A stretch of 64,000 nt of DNA from Chromobotia macracanthus (GCA_036877525.1 JAZGTH010000002.1:1534001-1598000), one strand, 5' to 3'. Numbered from the stretch's first letter, positions 1 to 12,150 are shown. A program made the numbers and translations. The notes: generated by a model from the letters alone, not told the origin.

Positions 1-519
1 AATAAATTTATTGCAAAAAATAAGAACAGGAAATGTCTCATGTTCTGCGTGCATTGAGTGATTTTGTTCAAACTTGAGCTGTATGTTTGGTCCTAGGGAC
101 TGATAGCATAGATGTTGCTATTGTGAGTCACAGTCATAGTGCATCTTCTGCGAAGACTTTGGGGTGATTGTTATTTCTGCGTCAATGCATACACAATATT
201 CGCCAATTTGCATTATCTGTAACATTGTACTTACAATGTTCAACTTTAATTTTTCTGTAAAGCTTTAAAAGCTTTGAAATTATATGTATTGTGAAAAGCG
301 CTATACAAATAATTGTGAATGAATTGGCTTAAACCAGATTTAAAAGAGTCCTCTAAAATTAAAAGTTGCTAAAAGTCGCCAGAAAAAAGAAGAGATTGTG
401 ACAGTGACAGCATTACCATGGTGAGGCAACAAATTTTGGCAAAAAGACAAGGCGTGTATCATATCTTCTGTATATGTTTGATTATTAAATAACCCATTAA
501 AGTATTGTGTCTATTTTAG
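1..519 (+). other. il17re intron, upstream part
   Basis: No exon could be supported here. The first clear il17re acceptor is ctattttag just before 520. A short repeat tail lies at about 242-332. The rest is AT-rich and unremarkable. Confidence 0.5.
242..332 (+). repeat. Short interspersed repeat tail
   Basis: Contains TGTAAAGCTT..TTGAAA..TGTATTGTGAAAAGCG then CTATACAAATAA, a tail motif I know from many cyprinid repeats. The same family seems to occur in opposite orientation at about 6918-6990 (AGTGCTTTTCACA, AAGCAGCTTTACAG). Parent element not identified. Confidence 0.45.
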
Positions 520-3500
520 ATTGACCCACGTGTGAATCAAACAGTGAATCTAAGCTTCCCCCACCTGCTGCCATGTATTTGTGTTCAGGTGTGTATCTCT
601 TCCATAATCTTTATTAAACACTGACGTTACAACTTCCTCATTAACTTTCTTGCATTCTTGCTTGATATTTCTGCATTATTCTGTTTGCCCAGTTGTGGTA
701 CACAGGAACTGACACCAGACGAAACACACAGTGTCCCTTAATTAAGACAGTATTGCCACGTGAGTAATTGATATTTGTGTATGCAGTCCCAGTGTTATTT
801 CTGTCTGAAATTTGACCATAAATGTGGTTGTTTCACCTTTTATCTTAAACCCTCTACTGCGGAAATGTATAAAGAATTCATTAGGGTGATTATGCGCAGT
901 ATATAGACATTACTTGGTGGATGATTTTTTAAAGGTTAATTTGGTAATAAGCAATATTAATAAAAATCAGTTCCCCTTCAGTCAGTCATGTTCGACGTTG
1001 CGTCAACGTACTGACGTATGGGGTCTCGCTTGAGAGCCCTATCACCTTCGAGTAGTAGAAAACGAGCCAATGAACATTGGCCCGAGAGGACAGAGCCAAT
1101 GAGCATTGGGGCAAAGGATTTGCGTGCCGAGACGTGCCCACCCGGAAGTGGGTTTAAAGCCGGCCGCAACTCACTTTCATTCAGATTTTACTTCGGAGCC
1201 GAGTGTGCGCTACTCGCGTTTCACTCAACTATCGCCTTTTGAGTTCCACAGCGTCTGCTGCGTGTGATGGCGCCATCATTGGTTTTCGCTCGCTTCCGGC
1301 GGCGGACTACTCGGCACTTTGGCAGACCTGGTTATAAAGGGGGGAGTATCTAAAGAGTGAATTTCCATTCTAAGAGAGCTCGTACGGATGACGTGTGTCT
1401 TTGTAAAGACGTTTTCCGTCCGTGTGTTTCTGGATGCAGTCACTTCCCGTCCTCGTCTGATGGCCATGATCGCATGCCTGAGCAAGCATGCTGAGGCAGT
1501 GTTCGTGGTCAGCGTGTGCTCTTACTATAAAAGCATGGCCATCTTGACACTGCGGTCACGGCTCTCTCTCTTCGGGAGATTAAGCCCCCCCTTTGCTGCT
1601 ACCCATTCTGTTGCTCTGGCTACATGCCTAAGGCAACAGTGTTGGTTAGCACTTTGGGAGATCTCAGAGTGATGGTGGAGACTCCCGCCGGGTCATGTGA
1701 TCGCTGCATTGGGGAGTGGGCTACTCATCTCTGAGGACAAGGCAGAACTTCCCCCTTTGGGCTAGGTCTTTCCTGCTGAGTCAGACTCGGAGCTGACCGC
1801 CGTGCTTGCCCGGGCAGCTGTGCCTTTGGACTGGAGCGGAACCTTCCACCCAGTCCAGAGCTCTCACAGCCGGATTCCCGGAAGTGCATGAGGAGGTTTA
1901 AGTTGTGGAAGGCACCTTTTTCTGCCTGAAGCGGCTTTTCCCTCCTCCACTCTCACTACCCTCGATGGGGGGGCTGCCAAAGGATATGTGCAGATTCTTC
2001 CGGTGGAGTGTGCTATACGGTGCACAGGCCTGTGTCCGTAAAATGCTGCCACCTGGATGAGTCGCCCACATCTCCCATCCTAGGCCAGCGGCCTCTTGCT
2101 GCCGAAGCTTACAGTGTGCTGGACAGGTAGCCTCAACCCTGCTCACCATGGTCATCCTGCAGGTTCACCAGGCCAAGGCACTTAAGCAGCTTCATGAGGG
2201 TAGTTCTGAGCCGAGATGATGCAGGAGCTGCGCTTGGTGACTGAACTTGCCCTCTGGGTGAAGGAAGTCACAACGCAGGCCCTCGGACAGACGATGCCCA
2301 CCTTGTTGGTCCTGAAGTGCCATCGCTGGCTAAATCTTGTGGAGATGTGGGACACTGACAGAGTTTGCTTTCTTGATGCCCCCATCTTCCAAGGTGGCCT
2401 TTTCGGTGATGCTGTCGAGGGCTGTGCCCAGCAGTTCTCGGCAGTACAGAAGCAGAGGGAGGTTACCCTCGGCTACGCGACTCAGTTCACCAGGCGCTCG
2501 CCTGAGTTCAGAGGAATCCTCTCTACCCCGGTAGTGGACAGCGATGCTTCGGTCCTGCGAGCAGAGTTTGCAGTCCTCCTGGCGAAGGATGCAATCAAGC
2601 CTGCCTAAAGAGGAGGTGGGCTGCGGTCAATCTAGGATCTGTGTGTCCCTGCACAAGCTACCCTTCAAGATGCTCATGCAGAAACGCATCCTCCCATGCG
2701 TTTGTCCCAATGATTGGTTCGCAGCAATCGACCTAAAGGGCATGTCTCAATTTTGCCTCGACACAGGGCGTTCCTTTGTTTGCAGTCGAGGGTTGACGTA
2801 TCAGTACAAGATCCTCCCCTTTGGGCTGTCCCTGTCCTCCACGTCTTACCAAGATCGCGGCGGTCACCCTTGCCCCATTATGGGAAGTGGGCTTTCACAT
2901 CCTCAACTACCTCGATGACTGGCTTATTTTGGCCCAGTTTTCGGGAGCAGTTGTGCGAACACAGGGACCTGGTGCTTTGGCACCTCAGCGACCTTCAGGC
3001 TTCAGGTCAACTGGGAAAGGACTGCTATGGTGGCGCGCCTCTCCATCGCAGTCACTGCTGCGTTGCCTGAACAGGTTCAGGGCCAAGACAGTGGTCCCAC
3101 TGAAATTCTTTCAGAGGCTCCTGGGCATATGGCATCTATGGCCTCGGTCACCCTGCTCGGCCTGATGCATATGAGACTGCTGCAGCACTGGCTACATGGC
3201 CGAGTCCCATGGTGGGCATGGCGCAACAGCACACATCGGGTGGTTGTCACACCGGTTGCTGAACCTTCAGCCCTTGGTCAGACATTGCCTTTCTCAGGCC
3301 GGGGTGCCCTTAGAACAAGTGTCCAGGCACGTTGTTATGACAATGGATGCCTCCAAGACAGGCTGGGGCGCTGTGTGCAGTGAGCAGGCGGCCTCGGGCT
3401 CCTGGACAGGATCTCGCTGCCTGTGGCACATCAATTGTCTCGAGTTGTTGACAGTGCTTTTGGCCTTGCGCCAGTTTCTTCCGTTGCTGCAGGGCAGGCA

Positions 3501-6500
3501 TGTGCTAGTCCGTACGGACAGTACATCAACCGCCAAGGCGGTCTACGCTTGCCTTGCATGTCTCAACAACTACGCATGTTGCATGTCGCATCAGGTCGCT
3601 TCACGCTGTCCACATTCCGGGAGAGCTCAACCGTGTGGAAAGTGTGCTCTAACGGCAGCTTCTAAGCCCAGGGGGGTGGAGACTCCATCCCCAGGCAGTC
3701 TAGCTGATCTGGAGTTGATTCGGGGAGGCACAGGTGGATCTGTTTGCCTCCCACTAGTCCTGCCACTGCCCTCCCACTGTTTACTCCCTGTCCGAGGCCC
3801 CCCTCAGCACGGACGCGTTGGCACACAGCTGGCCACGGGGCCCACGTGAATACGCGTTTCCCCCAGTGAGCCTCCTTGTGCAAACTCTGCGCAAGATCAG
3901 GGAGGACAGGGAGGACAGGGAGCAGGTCTTACTGGTTGTGCCGTGTTGGCCCACCCGAACCTGGTTTTCAGACCTGGTGCTCCTCGCAACAACCCCTCCC
4001 TGGCAGATTCCTCTGAGGAAGGACCTTCTGCCTCAGGGACGAGGCACTATCTGGCACCCACGCCCCAACCTTTTGGACCTCCATGTGTGGTCCTTGAAGG
4101 ACCTGAGTGGCTTGAACCCGTGTCTTTCCCTTGGCGCTTACTGCTGCCAGTCTCTGTTGACAGTAGTGCCGTCCCAGTAGGTAGGACCTGCACAGAGATC
4201 TTCTTATAGGTAATAGTACTGCCTTGTCAGCCTAGACCTCATCTCCACACGTCACCTTCTTTTAGCAGGGTGTGGTCTCCGCAGCGCCTTTTCCTTCGAA
4301 GGGGGTGCTTTCCCCAGTGTTCTCATGGCTACCTCAAAAGAGGAAGGAGACCCGTGTACCGAGGTGCTTTCTCCTGGGGGGATAGGAACAGTTGTAATGA
4401 CCTCTCCACGTCCAGGCTCCATACCCAGTGGGTCTGTGATGATTACCTGCACGGAGCACTGGGTAGGTTACAGAGGCAGGGGAGCTGTCGTACAGAGGCA
4501 CGCCTTACCTGCCTGCCAGTATTTGCATTCCTAGCCCGTAACGTGGGTCGGCTTGCGGCATTTTCCACAGGGACCCCATACGTCAGTACGTTGACGTAAC
4601 GTCGAACGTGACTGACTGAAGGGGAACGTCCTGGTTACTTATGTAACCCTCGTTCCCTGAGGGAGGGAACAGAGATGTTACGTCCCCTTGCCGCAAACCT
4701 GATGCACCGGTGATTGGCCAGGACACATCTCGGTTCCTCAGCAAAACCTGAATGAAAGTGAGTTGTGGCCGGCTTTATACCCGCTTCCGGGTGGGTGCGT
4801 CTCTGCGCACAAATCCTTTGCCCCAATGCTCATTAGCTTTGTCCTCTTGGGCCAATGTTCATTGGCATGTTTTCTACTACTCGAAGGTGATAGGGCTCTC
4901 AAGTGAGACCCCATACGTCAGTACGTTGACGTAACGTCTCCGTTCCCTCCTTCAGGGAACAAGGGTTACATACGTAACCAGGACGTTTAGTCTAGCTAAA
5001 AATTAGACTGTTGTCCCAATATTTCTTTACTGTAGTTTTATGATTGTTAGAGTATCATCTTTCTAACACCAAGCTCTATGATCAAGTCTGTGAGCACTTA
5101 GTGCTCACTGTGAGCACTTAACCTCTTCTTAAAAAAAAAAATTCTTTCCCTTCATTTCCTATCCCTCTTTCCTTCAAATCTCCCTTGTTGTAGCATATGA
5201 TACTCTGAGCAATGTCTGAAACTTGTATTGTGAGCACTTATTGTGTCTAGTTGCCTCTTCAGGTTGACTCGCTTGTTGTATTCCACACTTGTAAGTCGCT
5301 TTGGATAAAAGTGTCTGCTAAATGAATAAATGTAAATGTAAATCACTAACCTCAAGTAATATGCAGGAGTGCCTTCATGTGCAGTATGCATTTCAAAAAT
5401 AAGGATGTCTGTTTCTTACAAAGTGACCATTTTGAAGATTTTTGGTAATTTCTGTTATTTCTGTAAAAGTTATTTCTGAAACTAAAGTGCAGAACTTCTG
5501 AAACAATGTAATAAAATGTTCAAATACACAAGAGAGCACAAAATACCTTTAATGATTGTTGATGTTTCAGTGAAACTAGAGTATGTTTTCGAACTGAGGG
5601 CTAAACTTTTGAACATTTAGCTGCAACATTTAGTTTATGGGGCTCCTCGTTCTTTCTCATTGACCAGCAGCAACTTGCCTGTACTAATGCCTCTCTGTTG
5701 ACTATATCTGACACTGCAAGGAAGGAGGCAGGTTATCACAGCCTATGAGCAACTGCTAACTTTAAAACTTTCCTGCTAAAAGTTAAAAGGTTAGTCTTAA
5801 TTATGAACAATTGATGACATGACATGAGTAGGCTTGCGTTAGCATTTATTTCTTTGTAGACTGTGCAAACTTAATAGAAACAGCATATCATACAATTTAT
5901 TTAACGACATACAATTTATTTGCTCACATTCTGTAAATCGACATACTGTTTTAGAGGTTGCTTTATTTAGGCTATGTCAATGTTAGGCAAAATTTGTAGC
6001 AAAAACACCTTCTTGGTAATAAGCTTAAGCATTGCAATTGAATTGTAGTTAAAAAATAAACTTTTAGAACAACTTGTAGAAGAACATAGCCTCAATATGA
6101 GTCTTTCTTAGAACGGATAGCTTGAGAATGGATGATTTTTGGATGCATTGTGTGGTTCAAACACAACATTTTCATTTTTGTTTTGCTCTTGCAGATGGAG
6201 GTGATATCTTGGCCTCGAGCTCAGCAAGGGTTCTTGGCTCTGTCCTGCATTGGGAGCCTGTCTGTCCCACTGACCAGTCAAATCTCACCGTTTCTCTGTG
6301 CTGGCTTTTCCCAGAGCAGAAGTCTCACTGTGTCCCTGCCTCCAACTCAACCCTTTATGGAACAAACCTGGTGGGTGATAATGCCACAAGTGCAGTGGAA
6401 TCATGGCTGGTTGTACTTTGTCACTCTGGAAATCAAGTTGAATTCATTGTACAGAGTTCCTTGCAGTGTTTTGTAATATACTGCACATTTTGGCATGTGT

Positions 6501-9500
6501 AGGTCATTTAAGTATTTCATCCATAGGGAAAATTTGCATACTGTGCACCTTATGCATACTAAATGCTGCAGAAATATAGAAAAGTATGTTAATATGCTAT
6601 TCCAATTAGAATTTAAAAATCTCTTTTTAATCAACAGACATATGATGTGTCTGCCGTAGATAAACACCCTCAGATGTGTGTAAAGGTAAATACTCAACAT
6701 ATTAATAACCTCCAAAAATGTGTTGTGTTTTTGCAGCTGCATGTTTCATGTGTATATGACTGTATGTGTATATACATATATATGAATATTTATATTCATG
6801 TGTATATGTTTTCACTGTAGTTTTCCCTAAATGGCAGTCATCAGGTCTTCTGTCCCTTTGTGTCAGGTAGGAGCATAAAGTCATGAGTGTCATACTCTAA
6901 TGTGATAATGCTGTGTCTCAGATTTATTTATAGTGCTTTTCACAATTTTGCATCCATGCAAAGCAGCTTTACAGTTTCAGAAAAAACTACTAGAAATAAA
7001 GAGAAAGAAGTATAGAAAAAAGAAAAAAACTGAAAAAGAAAAAATACATGGTGTTATGGAGTACGCTGTAGTACAATGACAAAATTAAATTATGAAAGGA
7101 CTGGAAATACAATTATGCCAACTACAATTAAGGAAACTTCAATTTCATTAAAAAATGTTTTAGAAGTAGATGACAAAAAGCAGCCAATAAGCGCTCAACA
7201 TAGATGGGAACTCCTTCATTACTAAAATTCAGGAGTCTCATGTTTTATCTCTCTCAGAGGAGAGTTCTGAGTGGAGTGTGACAGTTGTCCCTGGATCTCT
7301 GCATCTACACGTACGCCTGACATCTAATGTTGTGGCTTCTTTTGCTGCTCAGCTGTGCACTAGAGAGAAAGGGAGGTGTGTGCCCCAAGGAAATGTCCTC
7401 TCACATCGAGTGGTTAGTAATAAGTTCCCTGTCCTGTCTGTCTGTTTTTTTTTTTAATTTGCACAAATATCAAATATGTACAAAGGCATTGAATATTAAC
7501 CTCTTGGCTGACACAACTACTAAGCACAGGACATACACAAATAGAAATGGCTGCAGATCTTGAAGGTATGAGGCATGTTCCTGGTCTCTTTTGAACATAA
7601 ATACTTGTAAAATTTGTTGATTCATTGTTCAAATATTTGTGGACATCACTGATGATACGTTTAGATAAAGTGGCTTAAAAAATTAATTAAAACAACTTGC
7701 AACAACATAAAATGGTTTGTAATTTTTGACCAATAGATGGCACTCTCAGGATGTTGTTACAATGAAACATGCAAAGTTTAATATCAATACATCCAAATTC
7801 TCAGATTGTTTTTGGCATCTTGCCATATAATTTTCAAGCTATTCATCTGAAAATCATTTGATTAACTTTTTGTCAGGAGGGTCCGTAGATAAAGCATGTG
7901 AAATTTTGTGGAAATCAGATGTATGGCCTAACAGAGGTTCAAAATAGAAGGTTTTCAATATAACCCAAAATGCCGGACAGGAAGTGTGGTTGACTATTAA
8001 AAATCTTAGTACTTGGCATGAACCACTAAATCTAAATAGTTACATGACAATAAAGCACATTATTCAAGTTAAAAGCAGTTTCATACATTTTGTTATATCT
8101 TTGTTATATCCAGCCCTAAACTTTGAAGGTATCCTCAGACTATAGTGATGAAAAACTATACCAAATTTTTTATCCATATGCAATAGTGTTTGTAGGATAT
8201 TGCATTTTACGACAGAATTCAGTAACATTTTATTTTGTCTTTGTTACATGTTTATTCATTTTCATGTTACATGTACTTACTACAATAACAACAGTAAATT
8301 GTGCATAATTACATGCAACTAACCCTAAACTAAACCATAATTCTAACCCTAACACTTTGGTAAGTGCATGTTGTTAATTAGTAGTAATTGGTACTTATAA
8401 ATGTATAATGTGTAATTAAACAGTAACATGGACAACTTAAAAAAAATAAAACAAATAAGGTATTATTTAACTCTTCATGCCCACAACAAATGTATATAGA
8501 TGATCCAAATGTTTTAAACAAACGTATTTTATAGCTGTAAACAAAAATAGCCATATTATATATCTTTGGACAAGGAGATGGTGCTGTGCATGTGCCACCA
8601 GGTTATGCTTGTGATGAGTTTTATGTCAATAATGGACAAAAAAGTTGCAAAGATATAGCCTTATGTCCATTTCGGCATGCTTGCTGTTTAATTTGTTGAT
8701 GTGTTATTTAAAAACAGTTAGGTTTATTGAAAAGCTTTAACTAACTTTTTGTCATAGGTATCTCTAGATGCAAAATTTCATGCAAATTATACAAATGTTC
8801 TAGGAGTTCAAAAAAGTAGGTTTTACGGAAAATCTTAAATGGCAGGAATTTCTTTCTAGGGCTTACAAGTAATGAACATAAACATAACTTTGAACTGTTG
8901 TACCACTAGAGGGTTTAAAAGTAAAGAGACTGATCTATGTGCCAAATTTCATATTTTTTTATCATGTACGGTTCTATGGGCTGCCATAGATGTCCATTAA
9001 GGAAGAGCAAGATGAAGATGAAAAATTACAACAACAAAAGGGGTCCTCGCGCTTTCAGGTCTTGAAACCTAAAAAGTGATACTTCTGTACAGTCAAAGAA
9101 TTGTAAACTCAGAAAGTTATTTCTTTAGCTTAGCTTCTTTAGCTTAGCTTTCTACATTTCATATTCAAGCTTATTCAGATGTTATGGTCAGGTGCTGTAG
9201 CACACCATTACACAGAGGAACACACTTTTAATGTATCTAAATATAATTGATGACATACAATCTTATGTAACATAGCTTTAATCTTCATAATCTAGAAGTC
9301 AGTTTTACACAGCTGAACTCTATAAGAGCATGCATTTGGGCAACAGAAACCGTTATTAACTGGTGAACATTTAAAACTGAGGATCTAAAGCAAAATTAAT
9401 TTAGTTCCTTTTCCACTTATGCTTAACAAAAAAATGCAGTTTCATAGTTTTTAAGTTTTTGGTGAACAATGATACTTGAATGATTCTGTCCTCAGGATAG

Positions 9501-11726
9501 GGGAGCCACAGAGGCTGAGCTGAGTGTGCCATTTCCTTTCCTGTCCTCAAGACTTTGTGTACAGGTAAGATTACCTGTTACCTTTACAATTTTGTTTCCT
9601 GTGTGTCTGTCTTTGATATAACACTTTAATCTGATATAACACTGTGTCTGTAAGCTAGACAACTGCACTTGTAATCACATTTACTATAACTGAAATCCAG
9701 AATGAAACAACATATTGAAATCTGCAGTGTAGTTTAGTACACTTTGAAATGTTTATCACTGCACATTGCATCCTGGTTCACTTACTAGTCGGCAGGATTT
9801 TCTAGACAGTAAACAGTTTTCTGTGCAGTGAGTAGTTTAGCATTCTGAACATGTGTCTGTGAGCTGATGTGCTCCTGATTAACTCTCTGTAGGTGTGGCG
9901 CTTCAATCTCCAAGGAAAACGAATCATTTGCCCTGATTGTAAGTGAAAACATTCATAACTATTGAAGCATGAACATAAAAAAACTCATACTCAATCTGGG
10001 TTTATAACTCTTACAGACACACACAGGAGATGGGGTCTCATCTTTGGCACTGCACTGACTCTTCTGGCTGCAGTGATGGTACTGGTCTGCTTTACATGCC
10101 ATTTGGTCAAAAGAACCATGTCAGGTCAGTCCATAAACATTTAATTTTGAATTTTGTCCAGAAACATACTTCAGTATGCAAATGCAGATATGAATGCTTG
10201 GTCAACAAATGTAATAATTATGCCTTTTGTTAAGCTATGCTGCAAATCATTTAAAATGTTTTTTAAAGCTGGTTTGTTTTGAAGCCAATATCATGCACCC
10301 TAAAATTTCAGTTAAAGGAGTAGTTCACCCAAAAAATGAAAATTCTTTCATCATTTACTCATCCTCATGTCATTCCAAACCTGTATGACTTTTTTGCTTC
10401 TGAGAAACACAAAAGAAGATATTATGACGTACGTTGGTAGTCAAACAGCAGTTGCACCCATTGACTTACATCGTATGAACACAAAACCAGACATTTGAGA
10501 CATTTCTCAAAATATCTTCTTTTATTTTGGACAGAAGAAAAAAGTCACAGGTTTGGAAAGACATTAGGGTGAGTAAATGATGGAAAAAAATATTTTTGGG
10601 TGAACTATTCCTAGCTTCACAGCAAGTTAGTAGCTTCACAGCTAGCGCTCATGCTGTTATAGTGGCCCTTGCAACAACATAAAGTTATATATTGTGCGCT
10701 GACACATCTCGCAACACAAAGACTGGAAATTAAGCTTGCGTATCTAAGTGTTTGCATTCACTTGCATGGAGTATGTTTTGGGTCTTAGAGAAAATAGAGA
10801 TGTTTTTTCTTTTTTCTGCAGTGTGGCGCTGTGCTGAAAGACGACCACTGCTGCTTGTATGCTCGTCTGATGATATGGCCCACATTGCTGCCGTGTGTTC
10901 TTTAGCCTCTGGCCTGCAGGGGGAGCTGTTCATGGATGTGAGGCTGGCACAGTGGGCGCATTGCCGCTCTCAGTCCTCTGTAGCTCAGCTAGGGCCCCAA
11001 CCGTGGCTATACGGTCAGTGTCAGGCTGTACAGAAGGCTGGCGGTATCATCCTGATCGTGTGGAGTCTTGATGCCCACCGTGCTTATGTGAGATGGAGGA
11101 GGAGCCATTCAAGCATAAATAGAAAATGGGAATCCAAAGTCTGTAATACTGAGAGGTATAGTGTTGCTAAGGATTGGTGTGAAGGCAAGGAGAAATTGTG
11201 CTATGATGGAGAATGGATGGAAAAACTGAGAAACTCATCTTCTATCACAGCTCCTGTTTTTAATGCAGCTCTCTCCTGTCTGTGGACGGGAATACACAGT
11301 GATGGCCATGGTCAAGGCTTTGGACTGGTTTGCTTTCAGGATCTTAATGGCAGCAGTTACATCCCGAAACACCTCAGGTGTGTCAGAAAGTACTACCTCC
11401 CCAGAGATCTGTCCTCTTTAATACATGATCTGGGAGGCTCATGGGATGGAATTGAAAAAAGTAAAGGAAGTATACGATGTTGGCCACGTCTTCTTTCGAA
11501 AGCCCTGTCATTCTTTGTGTCACGGCAACTTGCATCAAGACTGGAGGTGGGACTTCCAGTGTCAGACAGATGCAGCACCAAACTCCTTCCAAAGGTCTCA
11601 CGGAAAATAAAGAGCGCTACAAAGCGAAAGACATTAAAGCAGAAGAAGCGCCAAAGTAAAGTTTTGTCTACAACAGGATGTATGAAGAAAAAAATTGCAA
11701 CAGAGCTACAAGGAGCACAACTATGA
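520..11726 (+). CDS. il17re: Interleukin-17 receptor E-like gene (5' partial)
   Basis: Nine exons in consistent phase: 520-588, 693-759, 6195-6370, 6638-6685, 7260-7412, 9496-9564, 9893-9938, 10017-10124, 10822-11726 (1641 nt, 546 residues plus stop). Exon 6195-6370 uses a weak donor chosen by phase; 7260 could be 7258. Earlier exons lie outside the window. The extracellular part carries the family cysteine motifs (HLLPCICVQ at the first exon end, HPQMCVK, FLSSRLCVQ, then VWRF...CP). A single hydrophobic segment is in exon 10017-10124, followed by a cytoplasmic SEFIR domain. The SEFIR line GPQPWLY...GGIILIVWS and the later YYLPRDLSSLIHDLG fit mammalian IL17RE (GPLPWLW, LLRDLPRLLRAL) better than IL17RC. 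Known family role: IL-17C receptor acting with IL17RA in epithelia; SEFIR binds Act1. Intron 2 is swollen to 5.4 kb by a DIRS-like insertion. Possible polyA signal AATAAA at 12093-12098. Family call strong; RE rather than another paralogue is inference. Confidence 0.85.
970..4987 (+). mobile_element. DIRS-like tyrosine-recombinase retrotransposon, decayed
   Basis: About 4 kb inside il17re intron 2. The left end (about 970-1195) is nearly repeated in inverse orientation at the right end (about 4745-4930): same spacing of CGTCAACGTACTGACGTA, the CTACTACTCG/CGAGTAGTAG block and the CATTCA(G) block. Coding remnants in the middle resemble DIRS1-type pol: reverse transcriptase with NYLDDW near 2904-2921 and KGMSQF upstream, then RNase H with DASKTGWGAV near 3344 and WHINCLELL near 3426. 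The reading frame shifts repeatedly (about 2700, 2880, 3050, 3540), so it is dead. I did not identify a tyrosine recombinase or methyltransferase. Inverted termini with this pol type favour DIRS over Ty3/gypsy; the strand is that of the pol remnants. Confidence 0.8.
4626..4987. repeat. Snap-back inverted repeat at the DIRS-like right end
   Basis: Arms of about 52 bp at 4626-4682 and 4933-4987 are near-perfect inverse copies (CGTCCTGGTTAC...GTTCCCTGAGGGAGGGAAC). The ~250 bp between them includes the inverse copy of the left terminus. DIRS elements carry an inverted terminal repeat plus an internal complementary region used to circularise; this geometry fits that scheme. Confidence 0.65.
5040..5342 (+). 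mobile_element. L2-like LINE 3' UTR/tail fragment
   Basis: Ends in GTAAGTCGCTTTGGATAAAA and GTGTCTGCTAAATGAATAAA with short TAAATG repeats, the tail shared by cyprinid L2-type LINEs and the SINEs that use it. Upstream AGCACTTA blocks at 5094, 5112 and 5232 look like its 3' UTR. No coding part remains. Confidence 0.6.
6918..6995 (-). repeat. Short interspersed repeat tail, inverse copy
   Basis: TTTATTTATAGTGCTTTTCACA followed by GCAAAGCAGCTTTACAG is the reverse-complement version of the motif at 242-332. It lies in the il17re intron between exons 6638-6685 and 7260-7412. Confidence 0.4.
7650..9080 (+). mobile_element. Helitron-like non-autonomous repeat in an il17re intron
   Basis: No ORF of note. 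The segment holds phrases that recur elsewhere in this window (GCCAAATTTCAT, AAAGTAGGTTTT, AGGAGTTC) and ends near 9035-9073 with AAAGGGGTCCTCGCGC then TTTCAGGTCTTGAAACCTAA, a hairpin-type 3' end like those at 62,250-62,395. The hairpin plus CTAA-like ending suggests a Helitron derivative. Limits are uncertain. Confidence 0.4.
10017..10124 (+). CDS. il17re: il17re transmembrane exon
   Basis: The exon follows acceptor ttacag and ends at donor gtcagt. It encodes a basic THRRW stretch, then about 24 uninterrupted hydrophobic residues (IFGTALTLLAAVMVLVCF region), then HLVKRT as the cytoplasmic stop-transfer. Phase 1 on both sides, joining CPDY upstream and VWRCAERRP of the SEFIR exon downstream. 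This sets the topology: extracellular upstream, cytoplasmic SEFIR downstream. The il17rc transmembrane exon at 42407-42502 (VNRAHW then hydrophobic) is also phase 1 on both sides, supporting common ancestry of the two receptors. Confidence 0.85.
10313..10612. repeat. Palindromic cyprinid MITE-like repeat
   Basis: Left half starts TTAAAGGAGTAGTTCACCCA and includes TCATTTACTCATCCTCATGT; the right half carries the inverse complement (TTAGGGTGAGTAAATGATGG, TTGGGTGAACTATTCC). The two halves fold into a long imperfect hairpin. Located between the transmembrane and SEFIR exons of il17re. Other copies: 33910-34145 and 44995-45225; partial ones at 24207 and 27330. Confidence 0.7.
10822..11726 (+). CDS. 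il17re: il17re terminal exon: SEFIR domain and basic tail
   Basis: Acceptor is a long pyrimidine tract ending tctgcag. About 300 codons follow to the stop at 11724-11726. The SEFIR domain opens with RRPLLLVCSSDD, has GPQPWLY and IILIVWS strands, an extra-looking hydrophilic stretch of about 50 residues (near 11095-11250, SSINRKWESKVC onward), then resumes with FNAALSCLW and ends near YYLPRDLSSLI. The last ~60 residues are rich in lysine and arginine (KRKTLKQKKRQSK), unlike the human tail as I know it. Codon continuity is unbroken, so it looks functional. The inserted stretch and tail could be lineage-specific or reflect relaxed constraint. Confidence 0.82.
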
Positions 11727-12092
11727 CACAGACAAACATCCAAGTGTTGATGTAAATGTCCCTACCTAACTTATGACAACATGGTTCCAGTTTTTGTCCA
11801 ACAGAGGGCAGCAATATCAAATTGCCTCACTCATTGAATATTAAATATAACCGCTGTCCTGAAGGGAGGGTCTGGGCATGTGATTACTGAAGACAATGAA
11901 AGTTATAAAATCAGAAGAGTTATGTAAATATTTTATATTTTTGTAAGAAGATATTTTGCAGTTCAACATTTTCTCAACTGATTTGAGAATTTATTTACAG
12001 GTTTCAAAATTTCATTTGTTTCTTAATTACGTTTCTGTCACAACAAACAAAAATACTTTGCATATTCAAAGTAGTTAGGGATGTTTTGTTTA

Positions 12093-12098
12093 AATAAA
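12093..12098 (+). terminator. Candidate polyadenylation signal of il17re
   Basis: AATAAA about 370 nt after the il17re stop codon; the first canonical hexamer I see downstream. Confidence 0.45.
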
Positions 12099-12150
12099 AT
12101 GGTAGTCTCCCACCAATTATATGCATTCAAGTTATACATTTGCACAGTAT

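Noticed and set aside
390..420. An additional il17re exon ending ACCATG before GTGAGG
   Set aside because: Joining it to the exon at 520 creates an immediate stop (phase 2 plus A gives TGA), and no family motif is present.
6401..6742. 113-codon minus-strand frame within il17re
   Set aside because: Overlaps two plus-strand il17re exons and has no motif.
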